Positions 10,997-21,169 of a stretch of DNA of 64,000 nucleotides are shown one piece after another; the stretch's first letter is position 1, and every line of letters begins with the position of its first letter. The stretch lies in the NCBI RefSeq assembly GCF_028640845.1, contig NC_080540.1, positions 166,679,252 through 166,743,251 on the forward strand, written 5' to 3'. The notes below the pieces were generated by a model. That model did not search any database. It had not been told where the DNA came from and worked only from the letters and a program-made list of their open reading frames with translations. The position numbers were made by a program, and so were the translations under genes. This DNA comes from Ahaetulla prasina (taxonomy: Eukaryota; Chordata; Lepidosauria; Squamata; Colubridae).

Positions 10997-11166
10997 CAGG
11001 GGTGGGTTTCAAAACCCATTGCTACCGGTTCACTCATGGGCGCACTAGCGCTCACACGCGTGACATTTCTGTGCATGCGCAGAAGTGTCTGGGTGGGTGG
11101 GTGGAGCCTCCCGCCACCGCTACTGGTTCGCCCCATGTGGGACGAACAGGTAGCAACCCACCACTG
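10997..11166. mobile_element. hAT MITE (GGTGGG ends, ACCGGTT core)
   Basis: The ends are CAGGGGTGGG and CCCACCACTG. The duplication ATGTACAT is perfect (10989-10996 and 11167-11174). The interior has 'tgctaccggttc', a CpG-rich segment, and GTGCATGCGCAGAAG near 11071, shared with the copies at 21596 and 48715. It is inserted in the decayed LINE. Confidence 0.9.
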
Positions 11167-11689
11167 ATGTACATATATATACAGATGAATCTCGCAACAG
11201 AATGAATGGTTATAAGATGTAAATGGATGTCAGCAAAGAAGTTATGGAAGCTGTTGTGAATTGAATAAAGGAATTCTTCAATCAGAATGCCTTAACAATA
11301 TTTGGAGTCATGCTAATGGAATATATGAAAAAGGATGCTTACTAGAATAATAAGTGAAAGAGCCTGTGAATAAGGAAAAAAACATGTAAGGGTATAGTTT
11401 CTGCAAAAAATATAAATAATTATCATGTAACAAGCACAAAGAGAAACAAAATGCAAAAAATATAATCAAAGAGATTAAAACTATTAAAAAGGGCAAAAAA
11501 TAGATTGCTGTTGATAGATTTTTTTTAAAAAAAATTAGAAATAGGTGAAGAGGGCTGAATTAGAAATGCTTTAATGTTCGTTCTAAGAAAATGAATTAAA
11601 AAAATCATGTCCTATGAGAACGTAAAAAAATTGTAAGGCTGCAGATATTGATAGTATGACTGGAGAAACGATTATTTAAAGATATAGTT

Positions 11690-11806
11690 TGAGGTTTTAT
11701 TTCTGTAAGCCTCCCAGAGTCACCATGAGTGAGCCATATACATTTTCTTAATAAATAAATAATAGATAGATGGATGGATGGATAGATAGAAAGATAGATA
11801 GATAGA
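11690..11806 (+). mobile_element. L2 LINE 3' end running into GATA/GATG repeats
   Basis: 'ctgtaagcctcccagagtca' resembles an L2 3' end and is followed by AATAAATAAATAA and then GATA/GATG tetranucleotides (about 11760-11806). The microsatellite apparently grew from the LINE tail. Confidence 0.6.
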
Positions 11807-12649
11807 TGCTGTGTGCTTTGTTTAAAGTATGTGTGAAGACTGCACTCATCCATGCCTCACAATTGGAAGAGTGTCATTATTGCTCCCCTGTGCAAAATGA
11901 AAAGGTGAATGCAAAAACCATGTGTCCCTGGGACCAGGTATAAAATACGACAATCGGCAAGACTTGGGAAGTGCAGTGCAGTTTTATACAAGGCAGGAAA
12001 AATGCTGATCAGATTTTTGTTCTTCAGCAGGTCATTGAGAAATATATGAATGGGAGAAATAATGTTTATAATACATAGATAGTTTAGAGTAAGAAATGAA
12101 TAGGCTTGAATTGTGAAACGTTTTGGGTGAACATGAAGCTGTTGTTGAACACAATAAAAGCAGTATATAATGGAGGTAAAGTGAGAATAAGTGTGATACT
12201 CAGCAAGTGCTTCTACATAGAGCAAAGATGTTCTAAATTGCCATGATTGTTTATGAATAAATGCATCAGGAATGCTTGTGGTAGTGATGATAAAAGTGTG
12301 ATTGGACACATGAAGAGCGATGTACATTTGTTTCACATGGAGGTAATGCTACATTGTGACTTGCAGTCTATATGGTAATATAGACTGCACTATATGGTAA
12401 TATAATTTTACCATACATTTGCCATACCATACATACATGCACAGTATGCGAATGTATATTACATTGTATGGATTTGAAAATTAATGTCAATGGTGGAAAA
12501 ACTAGAGCCAGCTGGTGAAAATGTACCATGATAAACTGGAGATAGATGGAGAAAAGCTGAAACATAAAAGTTGGCAGCAAGGTAGCAGGTCGTGTATGAT
12601 CTGTTGAGCCCAGAATTAAATTGTGGTGGTTGCATGTGATTGCATCCAA

Positions 12650-12998
12650 CTTTACAAATTTTTGGGGTGGTTGTTAAGTGAATGACACAGTCATCAAGTG
12701 AATACTGCAGCTTTAAAGCAAACCTGTTCTCCCCATAGGGTGTTTTTTTCCCAATAGGAAGTAAATGCTGGAAACTGGCAAAAAAAAAAAAAAAAAAATG
12801 CCGAAACTCCCAGTCGCATGACTGAGGGATGCTGCAAACGGCTGTAAACACGAGCCAGTTGCCAAGCAACTAAAATGCAATCCTGGGATTGTGTGCAACT
12901 CTCAGAACTTCAAAAACGGATCATCAGTAGCTCTGGGGAGATCTGTTGTAACTTCAGATGGTTGCTAAGCAATCCGTTGTTGAGTGAGGACTACCTGT
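12650..12998. mobile_element. DNA MITE (ACAGGTAGTCC family), right end kept
   Basis: The end 'gttgagtgaggactacctgta' and inner blocks such as 'gttgttaagtgaatgacac' match the elements at 14354, 34796 and 49898. The family has inverted ends ACAGGTAGTCC/GGACTACCTGT and appears to use a TA target. A poly-A run lies inside at 12781-12798. The left end is not clear. Confidence 0.65.
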
Positions 12999-13028
12999 AT
13001 ATAAGAGCATGCTTCTGATCACCTATGT

Positions 13029-13561
13029 CAGTGATGGCTAACCTTTTTGCCATCGTGTGCCAGGAATGGGGGGAGGGGGGTCGCGCGCACGTGTGCCCAC
13101 ACCCATAATTCTATGTACATAATTCTATGTGCATGCGCTCCCCCACCCTTCATTTCTGGCATACGATGGCACGGTAGGCCCATTTTTCTCTCTCCCAAGG
13201 CTCCAGAGCCTTTCTAGGAGCTTGGAGAGGATGAAAGCCACCTTCCCCATCCCCCTGGAAGCCCCACTGGAAGTTGGCAAATGGGCCATTTCCGGCCTCC
13301 AGAGGGCTTCCAGGGGAGTGGGGAAGGCTATTTTCGCCCTCCCCAGGCCCCTAGAAAGGCTCTGAAAAGAGAAAAACAGGCCTTCCCCACCCCCCACCTC
13401 CCAAGGCCCTCCGGAGGCAGGAAACAGCCTGTTTCCCTACTTCCGGTGGACCCAGAAGGCCCAAAAATCAGCATGCGTGCCATAGCTGAGCTTACATGCC
13501 CACCGATATGGCTACGCATGCCACCTGTGGCACACATGCCATAGGTTCGCCATCATGACTG
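13029..13561. mobile_element. hAT element (GATGGCTAACC ends)
   Basis: The left end CAGTGATGGCTAACC pairs with the right end GGTTCGCCATCATGACTG, which has a small insertion. GTGTGCC occurs inside both. The GC-rich interior is itself partly inverted: 'ccttccccatccccctgg' and its near complement near 13310-13330. Short frames here on both strands (13125-13544) reflect this GC-rich palindrome, not genes. No target duplication could be read. Confidence 0.7.
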
Positions 13562-13619
13562 AGGAATTCTGGAAGTTGAAGTCCACAAGCCTTAAAATTG
13601 CCAAATTTGGACACCCCTG
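13562..13619. mobile_element. half of a palindromic hAT MITE
   Basis: 'ctggaagttgaagtccacaa' to 'ggacacccctg' is the right arm of the family at 3650 and 36051. The left arm is missing, being replaced by or lost next to the preceding hAT. Confidence 0.7.
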
Positions 13620-14353
13620 TTTTAGAGAGTCAATGAGGCCACCTGTTCTGTCTCCTTCCCCACTTCGGAGCAATGAGCTGCCCTTCAGCCACTGGATTCA
13701 CGGCTCTTATCAGTCCTGGCAGAGAAATCGCAGCTCCCTGCCAAAGTTCAAACAAATGACTCACAGAGTAAGACTTTCAGGTCTCTTTGAAATGGTTCAT
13801 CTAATTTTTGCTTCCCGTGGAATGAGAGCAGTCCCAAAGCTTCTTATATATCCTGTGGGGTGGGGCTCCTGCCCCACCCTTCCCTTTGATGATGCTGCCT
13901 CTCTAATCTTCTGAAGCGCGGGTCAATCCAAGCTTGATTATTATTATTATCAGCTGGGTCTGAAGGCGTAGCCTGGGGAAGGGAGGAATCAGGGGATGAT
14001 GGCCTCATTATGTCCTATGACTGGTCTGGTTCTGGCTCCTGGGGCCGGGCCAAAGGAATTGATGCTCCCGAGGTAAGCCTTACCAGCCTTTCCCCCTCAC
14101 TCTCGGAGTCACTTTCAGGCATGGGGCCAGGTTCAGGGGCTGGAGTCACAACACTACCTATATGGACAGTGACTATAGTGAACAATGTTGGCTGGTATAA
14201 AATAAGAATATTCCCTTTTCTCTTTAATTTATTTGGTTTCCTAATTGGATATGTACAGTATGAGCAATATATAAACCAGACCTGGTCTAGAGCTTGTTAG
14301 TTGTAATTACTTGTAAGTGTATGGTTTTTCATGTTTTCCTGCTGAACCTGATA
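13620..14353. other. unclassified non-coding stretch
   Basis: No gene found. It includes a short (ATT)n run near 13938-13949. The frame at 14010-14300 has no recognisable domain. Confidence 0.45.
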
Positions 14354-15396
14354 CAGGTCATCCTCACAATGATAATTGGGACAGGCAACTTTGCTGCTAA
14401 GCAATGCTGTAATAAAGCACTACGACACATGACTGCACTGACTTAACGATGGTAATGCCAGCAGTCCCAGTTGCCGTTGTTAGGCAAACCTCACGTGATT
14501 GCGGCATTCGGTAGCCACATGATCACTACTTGCGACCTCCTGCCAGCTTCCCCGTTGACTTTGCTTGTTGAGAAGCCAGCAATGAAGCTCACGAATGGTG
14601 ATTATGTATCCACAGGATGCTGCAATGTCATCATTGCAAGCCAGTAGTTAAGCTCCTGAGTTATGATCTCGTGACAATGGGGACACTGCGACGAATGCAA
14701 CCATGAGGACCCAGCATACTGTTGGATGAAATGTCCATCTGGGTTCAGTTTTAAGTGGGGAGAAAGACATTGGAAATATGGAGGCTGTTAAGATGGTTTA
14801 ATGGTGGACAGGACCACATGTGTTTTTTGGGTCGTGGGCAAATGAGCACATGGAAGAGAGAGAGAGATTTATACCCTCTCTTGGGCCCCACCTTGGAGCT
14901 TCCTGTTCCTGTGTAAGGGCAGGTATTCTACTTGGTTGTCAGACTCCCATGCAGTGGTAACTTTGTAGGTTGTCTGAAGTCCCAGGCTTGGTTGAATCTT
15001 GCTGGGTGATGATGTAATGAAGAGGGTTGTGTTCTGAAAGGGTGTTGGCAATTCCTATTATGGTTTAATGGCTTTGTCCTGATTTGGATATTGAGTCAGG
15101 GCTAATCCTATCATGTCCTGAGGGTTTCAGTCTTTTGTTTTGTAGATAGACTGGCCCAGTCTTTTGTCTTGTAGATGGGTTGGCACCAGTCTTTCGGGGG
15201 GAGGGGGGGCTATTAACAAAGGTGGGGGCTGCTTTCCAAGAACATGTTTTTCCTTTTCTCATCGAGGGAGGTATAATATTCTGCCTTTTTAATATTTCCT
15301 AGAATATTTCATTCTTCTAGGAGAAGGGTGGGTGCTAACTTTCTACAATACCTTTGAACAATTGCTGAACGAGAGGTTGTTCAACAAGGCCTACCT
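14354..15396. mobile_element. DNA MITE (ACAGGTAGTCC family), split by LTR
   Basis: It starts TACAGGTCATCC at 14352, resumes at 15348, and closes with 'caaggcctacctata'. Inner blocks 'gactttgcttgttgagaag' and 'atgctgcaa' are shared with the copy at 34796. A 628-bp unit with TG...CA ends sits near its right end. TA flanks are compatible with TA target duplication. Confidence 0.7.
14720..15347 (+). mobile_element. solo-LTR-like element, copy A
   Basis: The unit begins TGTTGGATG, ends CTTTCTACA, and is flanked by ATAC on both sides (14716-14719 and 15348-15351). TG...CA ends with a 4-bp duplication are typical of LTR retrotransposons or endogenous retroviruses. A TATA-like TTTATAC lies near 14870. 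A second copy at 21170 shares the whole length. No internal gag or pol is adjacent, so this would be a solo LTR; the family is unknown to me. Confidence 0.65.
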
Positions 15397-15929
15397 ATAG
15401 TGCAAAATACTAGCAACTCCAAACACAGAGGAACCATTTTGTGTCTTGCGTTGTGCCCCAGCAATAAGACCGTTGTTCTCTTAGTTTTGAGTAGCACAAT
15501 GGCCAAATGTTTAGGACATGGCACATTACTTCTCTCCCTTCTCCCTCCCGCAGCCCAAACCTTACAACATTTGGACCTGAATTACTCAATGGCATTTTCG
15601 CTGCCCTCAATAAATTCTGGGTGGATTGTTAGTTTACCTACAGGCTACGTTAACTCTTCTTCTTCTCCCTCCCTTCCCCTCCCCTCCCCACACCTCCATT
15701 TCCCTTTGAGATAAGCCACACAGCCTTTAAATGGCAAAACGTTACAATTTTCCACCTCATTTCCCATCTCCTCTACAGTTAATTTTTACCAGCCCTCTCT
15801 ATTTATTTCCTTGCAGTGCTCCAGAGTGGGAAGCATGGGGAAGAAGGGAAGGTGCATCTGGAGTGGGCCCTGGGTGGGGGGAGATTGGGAGAGAAGCAGG
15901 GCCTCCCCCCTCTTTAATTTAACAAAGTG
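15397..15929. other. unclassified non-coding stretch
   Basis: No gene found. Polypyrimidine stretches lie near 15655-15700 and 15760-15810. The frames here show no domain. Confidence 0.45.
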
Positions 15930-16200
15930 AATAGAACAACTTAATTAGAGTCATCTGGAAAATAACAAGTCACGTCAGGCTGCTTCTGAGGGATGCAAAT
16001 AGCAAGGCCGAGTCAGGCTGGGAAAGCTGAACGAGCCACAGGGGCTGCCTGAGCTTTGCCTGCTCCTCCATCACAGCCTGCAGGCTATTTGCCTTTTCCT
16101 GCAAAGGAACAGAGCAGATGTCGCTAATTATTGGCAGGGCCTAATTGGATTTATCAGCAGTTAATAGGAAATTAAGCACTAAAGCTTCAGAGCATCCCTG
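15930..16200. other. candidate conserved non-coding element
   Basis: A repeat-free block rich in homeodomain-type cores: 'acttaattagag', 'gctaattattgg', 'cctaattggattt' and 'gttaatagg'. It has balanced composition and no microsatellite or transposon signature. This resembles vertebrate developmental enhancers, but that is a resemblance only; alignment to other amniotes is needed. Confidence 0.35.
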
Positions 16201-16918
16201 ATGGGGTGGTGGTTATCACGCAAGCCTCAGGAAGCCACGTCCTGGGGCTTTGTGTATTCCACACAATCATTTTAACCGTTGCCCACTTTCTGGTTTTTCT
16301 GGTCCTCTTACCTTGATTTCCACATGGGTGAAAAGCTTCCCGCTCTTGTTTCGTTCCTGTTTTTAAAGATACCTTTATGTAATGCCTTCCCCCAGGGCTG
16401 TCACCAGATAAGTTGCAGAAATTTGGAGAGAGGGTTTATGGCGGCGTCGAAGAGAGACAGAAAATTCAAACTGTGTCCTGCCATCTATTGGTCATTTGGA
16501 TTTTGGAGCCTAGAGAGGGCAGCCTGAGCCTCCCACTCTTTTCTCCTCCGCTCTCTTTTGCTTTCAGAATTAATCAGCATAAAGACAATGGAACATGACT
16601 TAACTAAACCAGCATCTGAACTGTTCGTCTTTTTCTGTCCTGCATTTTTTTTTTAAAAATCCCTCTTTATGTTCATTTATTTAGCAAAGATTCAGAAATC
16701 CAGAGGGGTAAAGCAACCCTCATCCACTTTATGAAAATTGTTCGCTTTGATCACTGTATTCAGATCTCCAAGAAACACTTAACTGAAGTTCCTTGTCTCC
16801 ACATATCCACAAGAAGCAGAGTTCTTCTAGATCAAGTGTTGGAAAATACATCCAATCACCTCCAAAATTAGGATGGGAAGGAAGACTCCGCTCATGAATT
16901 AATGTCCAATGTTGCAAA
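16201..16918. other. unclassified, mostly repeat-free stretch
   Basis: No gene found. The frames at 16279-16598 lack a recognisable domain. A poly-T run lies near 16646. Confidence 0.4.
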
Positions 16919-17337
16919 CAGGGGTGGGACAGAAATATTTTAGCAACCGGTTCTCTGCCCAGTTGCTGGGTGGGGGTGGCCATGGGGGTGTGGCCTACTT
17001 GGCCTCCTGCATCATGGCATGGCCGGAGGCTTTTCTTGAGCCCCCAGGAGGGCAAAAACAGCCTCCCCTGGGCTCCAAAGGCCCTCCGGAGGCCAGAAAC
17101 AGGCCTATTTCCGGACTTCCAGGACTTCCAGTAGGCCTGTTTTTCGCCCTCCCAGAGCTTCCACACGGGCCCTGCACTTACCTCGCATCCAAAACAAGCT
17201 GTATGGAGACTCCTGGGAGGGGAGAGGCAGGTGGGGCAGGGCCAGCCAGTCCTTGCAACTACCAGTTCGGCAAACCAGATATAAAATTAGCATCCGGATC
17301 TCCCGAACTGGTCCAAACCAGCTGAATCCCACCCCTG
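16919..17337. mobile_element. hAT element (GGTGGG ends), long form
   Basis: The ends are CAGGGGTGGGA and TCCCACCCCTG. Octamers GTTGCAAA (16911-16918) and GTTGTAAA (17338-17345) differ at one base. Subterminal 'agcaaccggttctc' and 'gaactggtccaaacc' echo the ACCGGTT core of shorter copies. The GC-rich 419-bp interior gives chance frames on both strands. Confidence 0.85.
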
Positions 17338-17345
17338 GTTGTAAA

Positions 17346-18144
17346 CTTTTAGAAAACCACGTGGATTTTGTAGGAAAGTGTATCAGAGATGACAAGATGT
17401 GCAATTCATACCTGTAGTGCTAAGATTGAGTTGTGCTCTTCATCCCATGGGTGTTTTGACATTCTTGCCTCCTAACATGTTACAAAGGTCAATTTAACTG
17501 AGCTAGATTGCATGAAAAATCCCTCAATTACTGTGTCACTCTCATCCTTCTTCCTGGCAAGCTTTATGTGCGCGCTTGCGTGCGTAGACGCATACCTGCA
17601 TGCATGTTTTAAAATGTACACCATTCCTCCATATTGCCATCTGTAAGTCCAAACCTATTTGATTAATCACCCCTATTTCTCTTGACATCTTTGCAAAAGG
17701 TCAGGAGACATTGCAAGTAATTGAAAATACCACACTGCAGGCTGATCTATACATCATTAAGGGGCGCGATTAGCACCTGCACTTTGCATAAGGAGTATAG
17801 AGGGGGAAGAATGGCAAGGTAATGTGAGAGAGAAATCAGTACAATGCCATATATCCTTCCTGTTTAGCTAAAGTATAATTGAAATGAACGAACGGAGGTT
17901 TCCATATTTGCACATGCAATTCTGGTAGGTGTTTTGTGTACCCATCCATGGTCAACGACTTTTATACAAATTCACAGAATATGAATTCCAGGCAGTTTTA
18001 AAGGATTAATAGGTGTGATTAGTTGATTGGCATCTTGATGTTGCAGATTAAAACCAAGACTCCAGTATCATTAGGCTGAGGATCTCAGCTTTCACACTGA
18101 AACAGGTGGCGCATGAAATGGGAATGTGGAAAGGCAGCAAACAC
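17346..18144. other. unclassified non-coding stretch
   Basis: No gene found. A purine-pyrimidine alternating stretch (GTGCGCGCTTGCGTGCGT) lies near 17569. The rest is mostly repeat-free. Confidence 0.4.
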
Positions 18145-18235
18145 AGGTAGTCCTCAAGTTATGACCTTAATTGAGTCTGAGATTACACTTGTAAATTGAG
18201 ATAGGTGTAAATTGGGTCACAGGGCTGATTTTATG
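18145..18235. mobile_element. DNA MITE fragment (ACAGGTAGTCC family)
   Basis: 'cacaggtagtcctcaagtta' is the left terminus of the family seen at 49898. It is truncated after about 90 bp by a T run and the following repeat. Confidence 0.7.
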
Positions 18236-18299
18236 ACTTTTTTTTTTTTTGCAACATTTGATCAGGGGTCAGCGACCCGGATGGCGAAGAGACTAACCT

Positions 18300-18660
18300 T
18301 TTTTTTCCAACCCAAATGCAGAAATGGAGACAAGGACGACATTCAGGGTGGAATTTCATGCTTAAAAAGGATGCTGGTTACCAACCATATTAACCATAGC
18401 TGGTACCCAGGCAGAAAATTCCTGATGCCAGGGTTAGGGACGCACTTGTGGAGGGACCAAATATTTTTTCAACCCAAACACAAAAATGGAGGCTGGGATG
18501 AGATTCAGAGTGGAATTTCATGCTTAAAAATAGTTGCTGTTTTTAAAAATCAAGCATGTCGAAGAAAATCCTGATGCTGGGATCAATGATGTGAGTGGCT
18601 GGAAGTCAATTTTTATTTTCAATCCGAACATAAAAACGGACGTTGGGATGAGATTCTGGG
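18300..18660. repeat. tandem repeat, about 150-160 bp unit
   Basis: Three starts of one unit are visible at about 18308, 18467 and 18618: 'aacccaaatgcagaaatgg', 'aacccaaacacaaaaatgg' and 'aatccgaacataaaaacgg'. Each is followed by 'gatgagattc'-like sequence, and the first two by 'gtggaatttcatgcttaaaa'. It is probably the interior of a DNA element whose left end is CAGGGGTCAGCGACC (18263). Confidence 0.7.
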
Positions 18661-18693
18661 AGTTGAAGTCCACAAGTCATAAAAGGGCCATAG

Positions 18694-18996
18694 CAGTGGT
18701 GAAATCCAATTTTTATACCACTGGTTATGTGGGTGTGTCTTGGCTTGTTGGGTGCAGCATGGCTTGGTGGGCATGGCGTGGTGGGTGTGGCAGGCGAAGG
18801 ATACTGCAAAATCCCCACTCCCTCCCCACACCTGGGGGAAGGATGTTGCAATATCTCCATTCCCATCCCACTCTGGGGCCAGCCAGAAGTGGTGTTTGCC
18901 AGTTCTCCGAATTACTCAAAATTTCCGCTACCGGTTCTTCAAACTGCACAAAATTTCTGCTACCAGTTCTCCAGAACCTGCTGGATTTCACCTCTG
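18694..18996. mobile_element. hAT MITE (GTGAAAT ends)
   Basis: The ends are CAGTGGTGAAATCC and GGATTTCACCTCTG. The duplication GGCCATAG is perfect (18686-18693 and 18997-19004). The interior has 'ttggtgggcatggcgtggtg' and two 'gctacc.gttct' motifs. It sits inside an older palindromic MITE ('ggagttgaagtccacaag' just upstream). Confidence 0.9.
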
Positions 18997-19017
18997 GGCC
19001 ATAGTTCCCCACCTCTG

Positions 19018-19592
19018 GCCTAAACGATTTTGAGAGGCACACTTTTTTCTTTTCTCTTTGCACGCCATGTGGTTGCATAAAATAAATACATACACCATGT
19101 GGTAGTGTCAAATAAGAACATGCATCAAATAAATACATCATTGGAAAGTTAGGCCTTCGCAAAGGAAGAAATCCTGGCTTGTAGATGTATTTCTGTAGAA
19201 ATTTGAAACCATTACCCCCCCCCCCTTACAGAGTTTTTGTTTCTGTATTGTGAGATTTTTCAAAGCACACAAACACACACATGCAAACCACATGAATCCC
19301 AGTGCCGCATTTGATTTCCAGCAAAGACTTTCCTTGGAAACAAAGGTCAAACTTTCTGAACAGGTTATCTAGAAAAGGAAAGAAACAAGAACTTCACTGC
19401 AAGGAAGGGGAATGAAACAGAAGCCCAGGAGCTGTTTTCCAGATAAATCAGCATATATGTAATCTGCATATTCATGATATTTATCCAAAAGCTGTCCTCT
19501 CCTAGGAGATGAAATGCCCCTGTGGAGTGCGGAGGGCTTATTATATCGGTTCTCTTTTAGAAATGGCATTTCTGATCGGGATGAGTGGGATG
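19018..19592. other. unclassified non-coding stretch
   Basis: No gene found. It contains a C run at 19207-19216. There is no clear repeat. Confidence 0.4.
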
Positions 19593-19770
19593 CAGTGGTG
19601 GTATTCAGCCGGTTTGGACCTGTTCGGGTGAACTGGTAGTGGCGATTGCAGGTGGGTGGGTGGCTGGGCCTACCCACCCGCCCTGGCATAATACCATCCT
19701 ATTTAGTCACATTTTTGAGGCCGGGTGCCTGTGCGGAAGGCACGTGTGGGGCGAACCAGTGGTTTGTCTT
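19593..19770. mobile_element. hAT MITE (GGTGG ends), right end unclear
   Basis: The start CAGTGGTGGTATTCAGCC, then 'gggtgaactggtagtggcg' and a closing 'ggggcgaaccagtgg', match the ACCGGTT-core family. The right terminus and target duplication could not be defined. Confidence 0.6.
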
Positions 19771-20937
19771 GTGGTAAGGAAAATAATTCAGAGAAACCAT
19801 GTGAAAAACAAGGTGTTAACAAAATTTTGGCCTCCTAAAAATCTGTGAATGTTCTGTGGCCAGGCAGGCCGGGAATTATTCAATTTGCCTTTCCTATTTT
19901 GACAATGGTGAAAGCTTTATACTCTGCTACTTTGACAATGGAGAAAGCTTCCTCTGTGGTTGCAAGAGGTGGAAAACGGTGTAAGAGCTGCTCAAATTTC
20001 TTTTCAGAACCTTCCAGGTGAAAATAAATATTTCACTAGGAATGAGGAGGGTCCTCCTCACCCACCCGCCTCTGAAAATTCACCTCAGGTTTTCATGTTC
20101 CATTTCCAAACGGTGACATCCTACTACCTCTTTGACAGCTCCTGTCATACCTGACGGAACAGTCTGGACCAGGAAGAAACTTTGACACCAAAGAGCTGCC
20201 AGTTAGCAACAATACAGGGCAACCTTTGATGGCCAGCAGTTCACAGCTGCTTAGACCTTCTAGACAGCAACAAGGCCTAGCTGTCGCTGCCAAATGGAAG
20301 AAAACGTGATTCTGTTAAAAAACAAAGAAAAAAAAACCTAGACTCGTAAAATTAAAAAAAGAAGAAATAAATCCATGATGTATCATTGGTCCTGTCTAGC
20401 CAGCTGCTTCAGAAAGTACCAAAAATCACTTCCCACCCACCCACCCTGCCCCAAGAGATCAGTCATGAAAAATCATTCACTTCTGCTCCTGTGGCATTGG
20501 AGGCCCTTATAGCCAAGCTGAAGTTTCTCTTCCTGCCTTTGTCCGAAAAGAAAATGAAAGAAACACACGTCCAATCTTGCCTCCCTATAGCTTCTTTTAG
20601 GGCTGTATAATCTTTGGCCCCAGGGCTGTATGTGAAACCCCCCCTCAACCCACCCACCCCCGCCCCACAAAAAGCTTTGGAAATAGCCTTGAGAGGCTCT
20701 CTATCAATTGCCAGCACGTTATAATTTTTTAACAACCCAAAGAGAAAACTATTAACCACATGAGTAGTAATGAGCTCTATTATGTTTAATTGAATTAATT
20801 TTACTTGAAGATCAATTAAAATGTAATTAAATCAAAATTAGATTTTCTTCTCAGCCCCACAAACACAGTTCAAAACCACAGCAAAACGAATGATAGCACA
20901 TGGATGTCATTCTAATAGTTGTGGCTGCTTTCAAATT
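19771..20937. other. unclassified stretch, partly A/T-rich with ATTA cores
   Basis: No gene found. The part 20760-20860 holds 'taattgaattaattttac' and 'aattaaaatgtaattaaat', which may be either regulatory or simply A/T-rich. C-rich segments lie at 20430-20450 and 20638-20668. Confidence 0.4.
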
Positions 20938-21169
20938 AGGGTGTTGGAGAAGTCCCTTGGATGGCAAGGAAATCAAACTGGTCACTCCTACAGGAATACA
21001 ATCCTGATAGTCCTTTGGAAGGACAGATACTGAAGTGGAAGCTCAAATACTTTGGCCACTAAATGATAAGTTGGATAAGACCCTGATGTTGGGAAATATT
21101 GAAGGCAAAAGGAGAAGGGAACGGCAAAGTATGAGATGGTTAGATACTGTCGTTGACGCAATGAACAAT
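20938..21169 (+). pseudogene. Bov-B (RTE) LINE ORF C-terminal part, upstream half
   Basis: The frame reads EAQILWPLNDKLDKTLMLGNIEGKRRRERQSMRWLDTVVDAMN, the well-known C-terminal region of the Bov-B reverse transcriptase protein (a FGH-like motif, then LMLG, RRRRGRQ and MRWLD). The expected His of the FGH motif is Leu-Asn, so it has decayed. The frame is cut at 21169 by an LTR-like unit and resumes at 21890. Confidence 0.85.

Larger units (their letters stand above)
10200..12640 (+). mobile_element. very decayed LINE (endonuclease and RT traces)
   Basis: Scattered frames resemble one LINE ORF in order: an endonuclease-like stretch near 10440-10560 (a CYTPVNCGARRSKSEFEEKL-like reading); an RT stretch near 11840-12070 reading ADQIFVLQQVIEKYM; a following segment near 12130-12200 (MKLLLNTIKAVYNGGKVRIS); and a later part near 12480-12560. 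Many stops and frameshifts separate them. It is interrupted by a hAT MITE (10997) and an L2 end (about 11690). The clade is uncertain; a profile search of the whole interval would settle it. Confidence 0.45.

Noticed and set aside
13125..13544. Paired GC-rich frames on both strands
   Set aside because: They come from the inverted GC-rich interior of the hAT at 13029-13561.
16729..17404. Overlapping frames of 82-145 codons on both strands
   Set aside because: They lie mostly inside the GC-rich hAT at 16919-17337.
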